Positions 51,436-59,563 of a DNA stretch of 64,000 nt are shown here, piece by piece (within the stretch, counting starts at the first letter, position 1; each line of letters opens with the position of its first letter). Source of the DNA: Kistimonas sp964291485. GTDB taxonomy: Bacteria; Pseudomonadota; Gammaproteobacteria; Pseudomonadales; Endozoicomonadaceae. The stretch is from positions 310,001 through 374,000 of the forward strand of contig OZ220225.1 in the NCBI GenBank assembly GCA_964291485.2. The letters are read 5' to 3'. A program made the translations under genes and the position numbers. The notes under the pieces were generated by a model. That model saw only the letters and a list, made by a program, of their open reading frames with translations. It was not told where the DNA came from and searched no databases.

Positions 51436-52191
51436 CTACTTCATTTCAAAGCCCTGCTCTTTCAGAAATCCTCGCATATGAGGGCGGGTTTTCTCGGACA
51501 TCAATCCACTGACCTGCTCACTCCAGCTGATCGTTTTGTTTCCGCCGGTTCGGGTCTGGTAATAGTCGCGGATGGTGTCGTCATAGGCTTCCAGTATCCC
51601 GGGATCATCATCGGACCAGACGTCCTCTTTTAAAACAACGTCAGCAGGCAGACGGGGTTTTATTTCGGGATGCTGATCCGGATAACCCAGGCAGAGCCCG
51701 AAGACAGGGTAGACCTGTTGCGGCAGTTGCAGCAGGTCGCTGACCTCGCGCGGGTTATTGCGAATACCGCCGATGTAACAGACACCCAGTCCCATGGCCT
51801 CGGCAGCGACCACACAGTTCTGTGCCATCAGGGCGACATCCACGGTTGCGATGATAAAAGGTTCGGTCATGCCTGCCGGCATCGTCATATTATGTCGTTC
51901 ACAACATTGTTCTGCCCGGCGGAGATCGGCACAGAACACCAGGAATTCGGCGGCAGAAGCCACATAGAGCTGATTGCCGGAAAAGGTCACCAGTTGTTCC
52001 CGTGATTCGGGATTACGTACACGAATCACACTACGGGCCTGAACAAAGCTAGAGGTGGCAGCGGCCTGTCCCGCATGAATGATTGCCTGCAACTGCGGCT
52101 CAGTCATCGGCTGGTCTGTAAACTTTCGGATGGAGCGGTGATTTCCCAATAACTTCAGCAAGCTGGCTTCAATAGTGGAATCGTATTGCAT
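51436..52191 (-). CDS. nfsA: NfsA-type NADPH-dependent nitroreductase/FMN reductase
   Basis: 251 aa, the usual length. HRSIRKFTDQPM near residue 17 and GQAAATSSFVQA near 41 bind FMN. AAEAMGLGVCYIGGIRNNP near 130 is the conserved NfsA/Frp signature, and PVFGLCLGYPD follows. The enzyme transfers two electrons from NADPH to nitroaromatics, quinones or flavins in the cytosol. Divergent from the hemerythrin gene, with a perfect Anr/FNR box between them. Confidence 0.93.
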   Translation of the reverse strand: MQYDSTIEASLLKLLGNHRSIRKFTDQPMTEPQLQAIIHAGQAAATSSFVQARSVIRVRNPESREQLVTFSGNQLYVASAAEFLVFCADLRRAEQCCERHNMTMPAGMTEPFIIATVDVALMAQNCVVAAEAMGLGVCYIGGIRNNPREVSDLLQLPQQVYPVFGLCLGYPDQHPEIKPRLPADVVLKEDVWSDDDPGILEAYDDTIRDYYQTRTGGNKTISWSEQVSGLMSEKTRPHMRGFLKEQGFEMK

Positions 52192-52273
52192 AGGGTCTCC
52201 GTAATCCAGTTATCGTCTGTTCGCGTATGATCGCGACATATTATGGCAGGGTTATGTTGTCTTTCTCTGAGTG

Positions 52274-52287
52274 TTGATCTGGATCAA
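52274..52287. promoter_or_regulatory. Perfect Anr/FNR box
   Basis: TTGATCTGGATCAA fits TTGAT-N4-ATCAA exactly. It lies 83 bases from the nfsA start and 123 bases from the bacteriohemerythrin start. Oxygen control of an O2-binding protein makes sense. Confidence 0.78.
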
Positions 52288-52409
52288 TGTTTGTCCGGCG
52301 GGTTTGTCTCTAAAGTACCGGTTACTTGCCAATAAACACAACACACCGAATGGTCGCGTAGTCACATGCCTTTAAAAGCGACACGTTCGGCATAATAGCG
52401 AGGTTAGCC

Positions 52410-52907
52410 ATGGACAACGCCGTTGCAGACGGTCATCGGACAGAGAATAAAGGGGGCAATGTGCTGATACCCTGGAATGACTCTCTCAGCGTCGGCATCC
52501 AGGAGATCGATGAACAGCACAAGGTGCTGGTGGATTTGCTCAACGAGCTGCACCGGGCCATTACCGAGCATCATGGCAGTGAAGCCGCCATTGGTATCCT
52601 TGATCGACTGGTGGAATATACCCGGATTCATTTTTCCGTCGAAGAAAGCCTCATGCGGGTGCTGGATTACCCCGGCTATGAAGAACACAAGCAACACCAT
52701 GAGCAACTGATCGAACAGGTGTATGAACTCCGGGGCAAAGTCGGTAACGGCAAACATATCAGCTTCGAATTACTCCATTTCCTGAAATCCTGGCTGACTC
52801 GCCATATCCTCGAAGATGACCGGGATTATGTACCGTTCTTCCTGTCACGGGGTGTAAAAGCCAGCTACGAGAAGCGTTCCTGGCTGGACCGGATTTTTCA
52901 TCGCTAA
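52410..52907 (+). CDS. Bacteriohemerythrin
   Basis: 165 aa. The di-iron ligands of hemerythrin are in order: His in EIDEQHKVLVD, His and Glu in HFSVEES, His pair in HKQHHEQL, and His/Asp in HILEDD. IPWNDSLSVGIQEIDEQH is the family start. The protein binds O2 at a di-iron centre for storage or sensing in microaerobic conditions. GAGG sits 7 bases upstream of the ATG. The Anr/FNR box upstream fits induction at low oxygen. Confidence 0.94.
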   Translation: MDNAVADGHRTENKGGNVLIPWNDSLSVGIQEIDEQHKVLVDLLNELHRAITEHHGSEAAIGILDRLVEYTRIHFSVEESLMRVLDYPGYEEHKQHHEQLIEQVYELRGKVGNGKHISFELLHFLKSWLTRHILEDDRDYVPFFLSRGVKASYEKRSWLDRIFHR

Positions 52908-53036
52908 CCGCTGTATACCCGCAGGCGTGATTGAGAATGGTTATAACCGCCTGCCACTGTGCTGATTATACTTCCCAGAAGGTGTGCCGGTTCAGGACGA
53001 AACCGGCGTTGTCTCCGTGCAGTAACAGGGATTGTT

Positions 53037-53486
53037 ATGGTGATCACACATGCGGGCAGTGGTCAGGCGCCTATTCTGGACCATGCTTTCAGGCTCTCTT
53101 CGAACGATGAACTTTTCTCTCTACGGGACCAATTCAAAGGCCATGTCATCCTGATGACGTTGCTGGAACCTGAGACTGCTCAGGAACAGCTGGAAGCCTT
53201 GGAGAAGATGTTCCTGCGGTATCGCCTGCGTCACTTCACGGTATTGGGTTTCCATCCGGAAACAGTTCCGGTAGCTACAGCGGTTTCGTTTCCATTGCTG
53301 AAGCTGCCCACCGGCAGTGCCCATGAGCATTTTCAGACACTCACCGGCCTGGCTGGTCCTGCCAGTATGTCAGTCTGCCTGATGAACCGTCGTGGCCATC
53401 AGGCTGCGGTGTTTCCGGATAATCCGGTACCCGGTAACAACAAGTTGATGCAAAAGCTGGAAATGCTGCTGGCCGAACACCGTTAA
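53037..53486 (+). CDS. Thioredoxin-fold/peroxiredoxin-like protein without catalytic cysteines
   Basis: 149 aa from ATG 53037 (CAGGGA 7 bases upstream). FRLSSNDELFSLRDQFKGHVILMTLLEP resembles the AhpC/TSA start (substrate loop, strand), but the peroxidatic PxxxTxxC motif is absent; the only cysteine, in SVCLMNRRG, lies late. It is therefore probably a non-catalytic or repurposed fold. Function unknown. The stop overlaps the convergent hisC-like gene by four bases. Confidence 0.65.
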   Translation: MVITHAGSGQAPILDHAFRLSSNDELFSLRDQFKGHVILMTLLEPETAQEQLEALEKMFLRYRLRHFTVLGFHPETVPVATAVSFPLLKLPTGSAHEHFQTLTGLAGPASMSVCLMNRRGHQAAVFPDNPVPGNNKLMQKLEMLLAEHR

Positions 53487-54547
53487 GGCGTGGGGATTAT
53501 CTCATCAAGCACCCGGATGAGGTGTTCTGTCTGTTCTTGGTTACCCAGTGTGATACGCAAGCCCATACGGCCCTGCTGATCGGCCTTCGGACGCACGAGG
53601 ATGTTATGCGCCTGCAGGTGACGGTTAACCCTGTCGGGCTCCTCCGGGAACGTCCAGAGGTAGTTGGCGGCGCTTGGCCAGAACTCAACCTGCTTATCCA
53701 CAAGAAACGCTTCAAACAATGGTTTGGAAACGGTCATGACTTCCCTGACGTAGTTTTCCGTGTATTCCGGATGCGCCAGCGCCGCCATTGCAGCGACAAC
53801 GGCAAACTGGTTGACGTCGTAAGGACCCCGGACATTGAGCAGGGCATTGATGTTCTCTGGAGAACTGATCACATAACCCAGCCGGATGGACGGTAACCCC
53901 CAGGTTTTTGAAAATGTGCGGGTGACCAGCAGGTTGGGATAGTCATTTACCAGGTCGGTGACCGTGCTTTGGGTATATTCGAAGTAGCATTCATCCACCA
54001 GAATGGCAGCTTCCGGTGCTGTTTGGGCGATCTCGACGATGGTTTCACGACTGACAGCGGTACCGGATGGATTGTTAGGGCTGGCAATCACAATCAGGCG
54101 GGTAGCCGGTGTGATGGCATCCATGATGGACTTGGCGGGAAATCCTTTCTCACGGGTATATTGCGGCTCAATAATGTTGAGGTTTTCCACTTTCGCGCAC
54201 TGGTAATACATTGCGAAGGACGGGCCTGGAATAATGGCTTCATCCCCCTCCCGACAGCTGGCGCGGATGATCAGGTCGATGCCCTGGTCGGAACCGTTGG
54301 TGATTATGACCTGGTTGCTGCTGATACCGTTGTATTCGGCAATACGCTCCGTCAGTTCGCCATAATTGGGGTACATCTGCAGCCGGTCATTGTTGAGGTA
54401 ATCCAGCAATGCCTGACGAACCTGCGGGCTGACCGGCAGGGTGCGTTCATTGAAATCCAGCAGTAAATGCTGCACCGGATCACGACCTTCCAGCGGAGGG
54501 GCGTAGGCGCTCATGGCAGCAATATGGGATTTGAAAACACTCATCAT
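53483..54547 (-). CDS. hisC: Histidinol-phosphate aminotransferase (HisC) family enzyme
   Basis: 354 aa from ATG 54547 (an adjacent ATG follows; a GTG lies 6 bases upstream). Fold-type I PLP enzyme: DFNERTLPVSPQVRQAL near the N-terminus, ITNGSDQGIDLIIRA near residue 83, SPNNPSGTAV near 152, and SKTWGLPSIRLGY with the PLP Lys near 215. HisC converts imidazole-acetol phosphate to histidinol phosphate. It is not near other his genes, so it may be a second copy acting on aromatic amino acids. Confidence 0.9.
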   Translation of the reverse strand: MMSVFKSHIAAMSAYAPPLEGRDPVQHLLLDFNERTLPVSPQVRQALLDYLNNDRLQMYPNYGELTERIAEYNGISSNQVIITNGSDQGIDLIIRASCREGDEAIIPGPSFAMYYQCAKVENLNIIEPQYTREKGFPAKSIMDAITPATRLIVIASPNNPSGTAVSRETIVEIAQTAPEAAILVDECYFEYTQSTVTDLVNDYPNLLVTRTFSKTWGLPSIRLGYVISSPENINALLNVRGPYDVNQFAVVAAMAALAHPEYTENYVREVMTVSKPLFEAFLVDKQVEFWPSAANYLWTFPEEPDRVNRHLQAHNILVRPKADQQGRMGLRITLGNQEQTEHLIRVLDEIIPTP

Positions 54548-54721
54548 GTACACCGCTTTGTTGTCTTAATCTGGGTGGCCAACAGGCGGAGTCAGTATAC
54601 GTAGAGGACATTCTTGTGTCATGACTTCGGTATGGGCAAAGCTGTTTTCAAGTTTATAGATTGCTCGATTCATGGACTATGAAAACATCTGGCATTCACC
54701 GTGTGGGCCAGGTAAGGATTA

Positions 54722-55651
54722 TCACCTCTTACTGGACCAAGGTGGTGGCGGAGGAGGAGGAGGAGGAGGAGGAGGAGGGGGAGGAGGAGGGGGCGGTGGT
54801 GGATCTTGTGGGTCTTGTGCTGGCTCTGAAGCTTTGTATGGGGCCGTATTTTGATCAAAGTCTTTCCTGTTGAATTCATCAGGTAAGGACTCGTTTTCTG
54901 AAGAAGACTCAGAAGCCGGGTATGATGTGATTACTGATTCCTCATCGCTTTCAGACGCATATTCTTTCCGCTTTTCTTGAAATATCCGATGCTCATGCAA
55001 TGCGCGGATAAATGGGTCAGGTAATTGTCCTGTGATTTCATAGTCGGTTTTATGCGTGGTGCCATACCAATGCTGTGTTCCCTGAACGAGGGTGAGCAGG
55101 GCGTTATTGGTTGACTTGACTGCATCTTGTTCTTGATGTTTTTCATCAAGTAAAGCTTGTCGATAAAGTGCAAGACTATTTTTGGTTTCGGACAATGCTG
55201 TTTCTTCATTAGTACTGGGTAAGACTTCTAGAAGCTGTTCCAGAAGGCTGTCATCCAGTCCGGTTCGTCGTTCTGGATCGGGATATTTGTACACAATCTC
55301 ATCGTTAATGCTGATGGTGAGGTGACTGATACATTCCGGCTTGGTGTTTGGGTCTTTCAGAAGCGGGATAGCTTTAGCTACTTTTCCCAGCCAGAGTGCC
55401 TGGATATTTTCATCGACCTGCTTTTTGATGGCCTTAGTATCAGGTGCAGGCATTTCGGTAGTGGCAATTGTTCGGGAATGTGTTGTTTCATTAGGCAGCG
55501 GAGCAGTGCCTTCGCTGACGTTTTGGGAGATGATTGACTCTCCATCGGCCTTGCTGACAGCCTCATTGGGCAGTTCTTCGTTTCTTTGCTCTTGCGGCGT
55601 ACCAGAATAACTGTGTGCAGTGAGAGAGCCTTTCCCTTTTGGACCTTCCAT
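54722..55651 (-). CDS. Effector-like protein with C-terminal polyproline tail
   Basis: 309 aa. Residues about 75-195 form a helical domain (ENIQALWLGKVAKAIPLLKD, LTISINDEIVYKY, GLDDSLLEQLLEVL, NSLALYRQALLDE). It aligns with residues 60-190 of the neighbour at 56015-58423. The C-terminus runs into about 21 consecutive prolines followed by WSSKR. They are encoded by a nearly pure GGAGGA-type microsatellite read on the minus strand, prone to length change in steps of three. Polyproline binds profilin, SH3, EVH1 or WW domains in eukaryotes. No Sec signal. A host cytoskeleton target is inferred. Confidence 0.75.
   Translation of the reverse strand: MEGPKGKGSLTAHSYSGTPQEQRNEELPNEAVSKADGESIISQNVSEGTAPLPNETTHSRTIATTEMPAPDTKAIKKQVDENIQALWLGKVAKAIPLLKDPNTKPECISHLTISINDEIVYKYPDPERRTGLDDSLLEQLLEVLPSTNEETALSETKNSLALYRQALLDEKHQEQDAVKSTNNALLTLVQGTQHWYGTTHKTDYEITGQLPDPFIRALHEHRIFQEKRKEYASESDEESVITSYPASESSSENESLPDEFNRKDFDQNTAPYKASEPAQDPQDPPPPPPPPPPPPPPPPPPPPPWSSKR
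54740..54802. repeat. GGAGGA-type microsatellite encoding polyproline
   Basis: A 63-base run of agg/ggg/tgg/cgg triplets on the plus strand encodes about 21 prolines on the minus strand. One other frame is open and glycine-rich but has no other support. Confidence 0.85.
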
Positions 55652-56014
55652 AAAGCCTCCTTGCTTATTGCCTTATTTTAGCGCTTTTGGACGATGGGTT
55701 TTGCATTCATCAAGGGATTGTCCGTTGATAGGACTAAGTGGAATAAAAAAGTCTGAGAACCAATTATGCCGACTATCAATGGTTTAATATTCCATATTGT
55801 GTTGACCATTAGGAATGGTTGTTAACGCGGTCTATCTTGATCCGTTGTTTATTGGCCTTATCTATTTACCCATCCGTTCAGAATACAGGTGAGGATCGCC
55901 GTACTCTGTGATAATGGTGCCCGAGGCAATAGAAGATGTACTGCGTGATATTCGTTTATTTGAGTTTGGCGCCAATTGCTACATTCAAGTCTTTTCTTGC
56001 TTTAGTATTGTCAA
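55652..56014. other. Intergenic region between the two effector-like genes, no gene seen
   Basis: About 360 bases, AT-rich, presumably the promoter of the polyproline gene and the 3' region of the 802-aa gene. A short T-rich stretch is present but no clear stem-loop. Confidence 0.4.
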
Positions 56015-58423
56015 TTAAGGTTGGCTGCGGGAAGTGGCTTCATGTTTATTAGGCGTTTCATAACCGCTGTTATCAACCATTTTTACTGTACTGGGCGTAC
56101 TGACCGGTCGCCTTTTTGCCATTGCCTCGATACTCTCCAAGGAACGGTGAATTCTTTTGTCCAGCTGCTCCTCCTCAGCACTAATAATTCCTTTGTTAAG
56201 CTGCTTCGCCTCATGGCTAAGTCTATCTTTGGATTCCATGTGCGAGCAAAATTTGCGTAGTGAGAAAGTAGGTTGTTGTTGATCGCATATCCCATTTGCA
56301 CTGTTATCTGACGGTTTCTGCTCCTCCTCCTGAGAAAATATAAGAGACTCTTTGGACGTAGGTGGTGGCTCATGATCCCAGACCAAGGATGTCGACTCAG
56401 TTCTGGAGGTATCGTCTTCTTCAGAGTTATCCTCGTCGGAACTATTACCACAAGAATACCCATCGATCAGGCCGCAGTTCAGGTCTAATGATCCTGTTAT
56501 ATCGACATGCTGGATCCGTCGACTTCTGTCACTATCTCGGAATGAGCTGGATATTGAGTCTACTAAAGCAGACGGCATGATCGTGTCGGATGTCCCGTAG
56601 TGACTGTCTTCTTCGGGGTTATCGTCGGCGGAACTACTACCACAAGAAAACCTATCTAGCAGGCCGCAGTTCCGGCCTAATGATCCTGTTATATCGACAT
56701 GCTGGAGTCGTTGATGTCTGCCACTATCCCGGAATGAATCGGATATTGAATCTATTGAACCGGATGGCGTGGTCCTATCCGATGTCCCGTGGGAACTTTG
56801 CTCTTCTGTCGTGCTGGTTGTACTTGTAAAGGGATATCTGGCACCAGACGTTTCGGACGAACTCTCGCCAGAGTTGCTGCTTGAGTCGACAGGTATAATG
56901 ATGGGCTGATCACTGTCATTGACCTGATTAGCTGATGGGATGGCCTCTGGACTGTCCGGCTGAATGGATGATGCGTCATCAGCAGTCGTTTCGTCATCGA
57001 AGAAGGGTAATCCCCCAGCCATCAGATTATCACCCGGCGATGCATCTTCGCTGTCTCTGTTTTCTACACCATCTACGGTATCCATAGAGAATGGCAGATT
57101 GATAACTGAGGCGGATTGATCATCCAGTGTGCCATCGAGCCTATATCTGCTGCCAATCTGAGAAAGAGTGCTTGGAGTATGGGTCGAGGTGCGTTCTAAA
57201 GAGTGCCTGAATCCGGGCAAGTAAGATTCGCGCTCTCTATTGGGCTGCTGTCTTGATGTGCCTGATTGTGTATGGCTACGGGGATATAACGTAACATCAT
57301 CGGCAGATCGCGTACGACGTAGTGTTGATCCAGCCACTGGTGTATCAGGTGTGTTTCGTTGGTCGGTTTGGACATCACTATTGTGTCGAGCACGGTAGCT
57401 ATCTGTGTGATGAGATGTGCTTGATCGCGGTAATTGTGACTGCTCGTCAGTTTGAATAGATACTGGTTCATCCTGAGTGACAGACTGTGCCGGCGTGTCG
57501 AAGTTTACGGTTAGGTTGTCGATCCATTCTTGAGTACGTGCATTTGCACAGGCACGGTCAAGTCCAAGTCCTTCGGGCCATGATTGTGCTCTTGGTGGGC
57601 TTTCGCTCGTTTCAGGATGCCCGGTGTCACCTGAGTGATGAACTGAAGGTGTTGTTCGGTGCCCCCCTTCCGGCAAGGATTGTGCTCTTTGTGGGCGTTT
57701 GCCCGTTTCAGGATTTCCAGTGTCATCTGCATAGTGAGTAGACGATGTTGTGCGATGGCTCCTTGCAGGCTGAGTTTCAGTGTCTGATGGTTGAGAAACA
57801 TGTGCATGCGATGTCTGTGACGAAGAATCATGTGCGGACTCTTCATCGGGTAAACTGGATGGGAAATGAAATTCTTGGGTTATAAGGCCGGATATTGCTG
57901 TATTAGCCTCATTGGCGGACATTCCTTTTCTTAACTGTCTTCTATAATCTGCCAGAGCATTTTTGGCATTATCCAATAAGCCGGCTTCAGTGGCATTTTT
58001 AGTAGTAAACTCTTCCTCAATTCTGGATATAAGATCATCGAAACCGGGCCTATCCGTACTGTCGCTACGAGCTGTAAGTTCTGATAATTCTGTTATGGTT
58101 AAGCCATTATCCAGTTGTATTGAAACGGTCTTAATGATTGACCTGTCATAGTCATTATCGCCCTGCTGTAGTTTATTGACCTCGGTTAACACTTTATGCA
58201 GCCACAGGTTGTAAAGCGCTCGATTTGCGTTATTGAGCAGATTAGTTGCTCTTGACGTGTGTGATACACGGCGTTTCCCAACCGGTGTGCGAGAACTTTG
58301 CTGTGGGCTGGTCGGCCGGGTAACAGGTGCACCTGTGTGCTCTGGCGTCGTTTCTCTGTCATATGGCCGAACGGGTAAGGATGAGGCTGAGATAGTTGAA
58401 CCACCGAAAACACTGTTCGCCAT
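56015..58423 (-). CDS. Large Ser/Thr-rich effector-like protein with internal repeats
   Basis: 802 aa, no signal peptide. Residues about 60-190 share an unnamed helical domain with the polyproline protein (NRALYNLWLHKVLTEVNKLQ, VSIQLDNGLTI, GFDDLISRIEEEFT, NALADYRRQL). After it come two copies of a 33-residue unit near 222-288 (RTTxSxHxxxDTGxPET...RAQSxPEG). Two copies of a 64-residue unit lie near 543-671 (GTSD...DSIS.SFRDS...QHVDITGSL..NCGL). The rest is low-complexity Ser/Thr/Asp/Glu. Such layouts are common in secreted proteins of intracellular or symbiotic bacteria; function is unknown. Confidence 0.78.
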   Translation of the reverse strand: MANSVFGGSTISASSLPVRPYDRETTPEHTGAPVTRPTSPQQSSRTPVGKRRVSHTSRATNLLNNANRALYNLWLHKVLTEVNKLQQGDNDYDRSIIKTVSIQLDNGLTITELSELTARSDSTDRPGFDDLISRIEEEFTTKNATEAGLLDNAKNALADYRRQLRKGMSANEANTAISGLITQEFHFPSSLPDEESAHDSSSQTSHAHVSQPSDTETQPARSHRTTSSTHYADDTGNPETGKRPQRAQSLPEGGHRTTPSVHHSGDTGHPETSESPPRAQSWPEGLGLDRACANARTQEWIDNLTVNFDTPAQSVTQDEPVSIQTDEQSQLPRSSTSHHTDSYRARHNSDVQTDQRNTPDTPVAGSTLRRTRSADDVTLYPRSHTQSGTSRQQPNRERESYLPGFRHSLERTSTHTPSTLSQIGSRYRLDGTLDDQSASVINLPFSMDTVDGVENRDSEDASPGDNLMAGGLPFFDDETTADDASSIQPDSPEAIPSANQVNDSDQPIIIPVDSSSNSGESSSETSGARYPFTSTTSTTEEQSSHGTSDRTTPSGSIDSISDSFRDSGRHQRLQHVDITGSLGRNCGLLDRFSCGSSSADDNPEEDSHYGTSDTIMPSALVDSISSSFRDSDRSRRIQHVDITGSLDLNCGLIDGYSCGNSSDEDNSEEDDTSRTESTSLVWDHEPPPTSKESLIFSQEEEQKPSDNSANGICDQQQPTFSLRKFCSHMESKDRLSHEAKQLNKGIISAEEEQLDKRIHRSLESIEAMAKRRPVSTPSTVKMVDNSGYETPNKHEATSRSQP

Positions 58424-58549
58424 GAAAACTACTCCCTGTTTATTAACGTAAGCGCGAATTGGGACATGGTGTAGATAAGACAGCAGCTGACTGAAGAAAG
58501 TTCCACATACATTGATTGAGTAACTTGGAATAAAACGAATAGGAATATT

Positions 58550-59512
58550 ATGTTGTTTCGTTATTACTCCCTGTGGATGCTCCTGTTTGCACTGGCAGCT
58601 TGGTTATGGCCTTCACCGTGGTTAGGGCTACAGCCTTATTTTGTCTGGTTGCTGGCCGCGATCATGTTTCTGATGGGGTTAACCCTTCGCTGGCAGGATT
58701 TTCGCGATCTTCTCCGGCATCCCGGTGCTGTCTGCCTGGGGATAACCTTGCAATTTCTGCTGATGCCAGCGTTAGCCTGGCTGGTCAGTAAGGCGCTTGG
58801 ATTTTCTCCGGAATGGCTGTTGGGCATGATGCTGGTGGGGACAGCACCTGGGGGGACAGCATCCAATGCGCTCACCTATCTGGCCAGGGGCAATGTCGCG
58901 TTATCAATCAGCATGACGCTGGTCTCTACCACACTGGCAGTTGTCATGATGCCACTGCTGACCGGCTGGTATCTGACCACGGTGGTTGAGGTGAACCGGT
59001 TGGGTATGTTGTTCAGTATTGCGCAGATTGTTGTGGTTCCGGTCATGCTGGGATTGCTGTGCGTGCATCTATTGGGTGAATCTCGTATTCACCGTGTCCG
59101 ACGCTGGCTGCCGGATCTGGCATTGCTGTTTATCATCGTGGCCATTGCGTCGCTGGTCGCCATGAATGCCGATAGTCTTAACCAGCTGACCGGACTGCTG
59201 GTTTTGGGGGTGGTAATTCATAATGTTGCAGGGCTGGTAGCCGGTTATCTGCTGGCACTGGCTTGCGGGCAATCCGTGACGAATGCGCGAACCATTGCCA
59301 TTGAGGTGGGTACCCAAAATACCGGTCTGGCCATGGCGTTGGCATTAAAACATTTCTCGGCACTGGCGGCGGTGCCGGGGGTATTATTTTCCATCAGCCA
59401 GAATCTGCTGGGTGTAGCTGCGGCGAAATGGTGGCGACGCCAGCCAGAAGATGAACCACAGATGATTGTTACTAGAAACCCTGCTAAGCCCTCGTCTGCA
59501 GGAGACGCTTAA
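58550..59512 (+). CDS. BASS-family (bile acid:sodium symporter-like) transporter
   Basis: 320 aa with about 9-10 hydrophobic segments. LMGLTLRWQDFRDLLRHPGAVCLG, GTAPGGTASNALTYLARGNVALSISMTLVSTTLA and the C-terminal IEVGTQNTGLAMALALKHF are the sodium- and substrate-binding crossover motifs of the family. Bacterial members of this type (YocS/PanS group) move organic acids such as pantothenate precursors or keto acids with Na+. Substrate not determined. Ends before a strong stem-loop shared with the mccB-like gene. Confidence 0.92.
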   Translation: MLFRYYSLWMLLFALAAWLWPSPWLGLQPYFVWLLAAIMFLMGLTLRWQDFRDLLRHPGAVCLGITLQFLLMPALAWLVSKALGFSPEWLLGMMLVGTAPGGTASNALTYLARGNVALSISMTLVSTTLAVVMMPLLTGWYLTTVVEVNRLGMLFSIAQIVVVPVMLGLLCVHLLGESRIHRVRRWLPDLALLFIIVAIASLVAMNADSLNQLTGLLVLGVVIHNVAGLVAGYLLALACGQSVTNARTIAIEVGTQNTGLAMALALKHFSALAAVPGVLFSISQNLLGVAAAKWWRRQPEDEPQMIVTRNPAKPSSAGDA

Positions 59513-59514
59513 GT

Positions 59515-59555
59515 AAGGTATGAACAGGTTATCGTGTGATGTCTGTTCATACCTT
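59515..59555. terminator. Bidirectional terminator
   Basis: A perfect 13-bp stem AAGGTATGAACAG / CTGTTCATACCTT with a 15-base loop between convergent genes; short T run on the plus side. Confidence 0.8.
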
Positions 59556-59563
59556 TGGAGTAA

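Noticed and set aside
54661..54873. Plus-strand frames giving Gly-rich or Glu-rich proteins across the triplet repeat
   Set aside because: They arise from the GGAGGA repeat itself. The minus-strand frame extends through a domain shared with the neighbouring gene, so that one is real.
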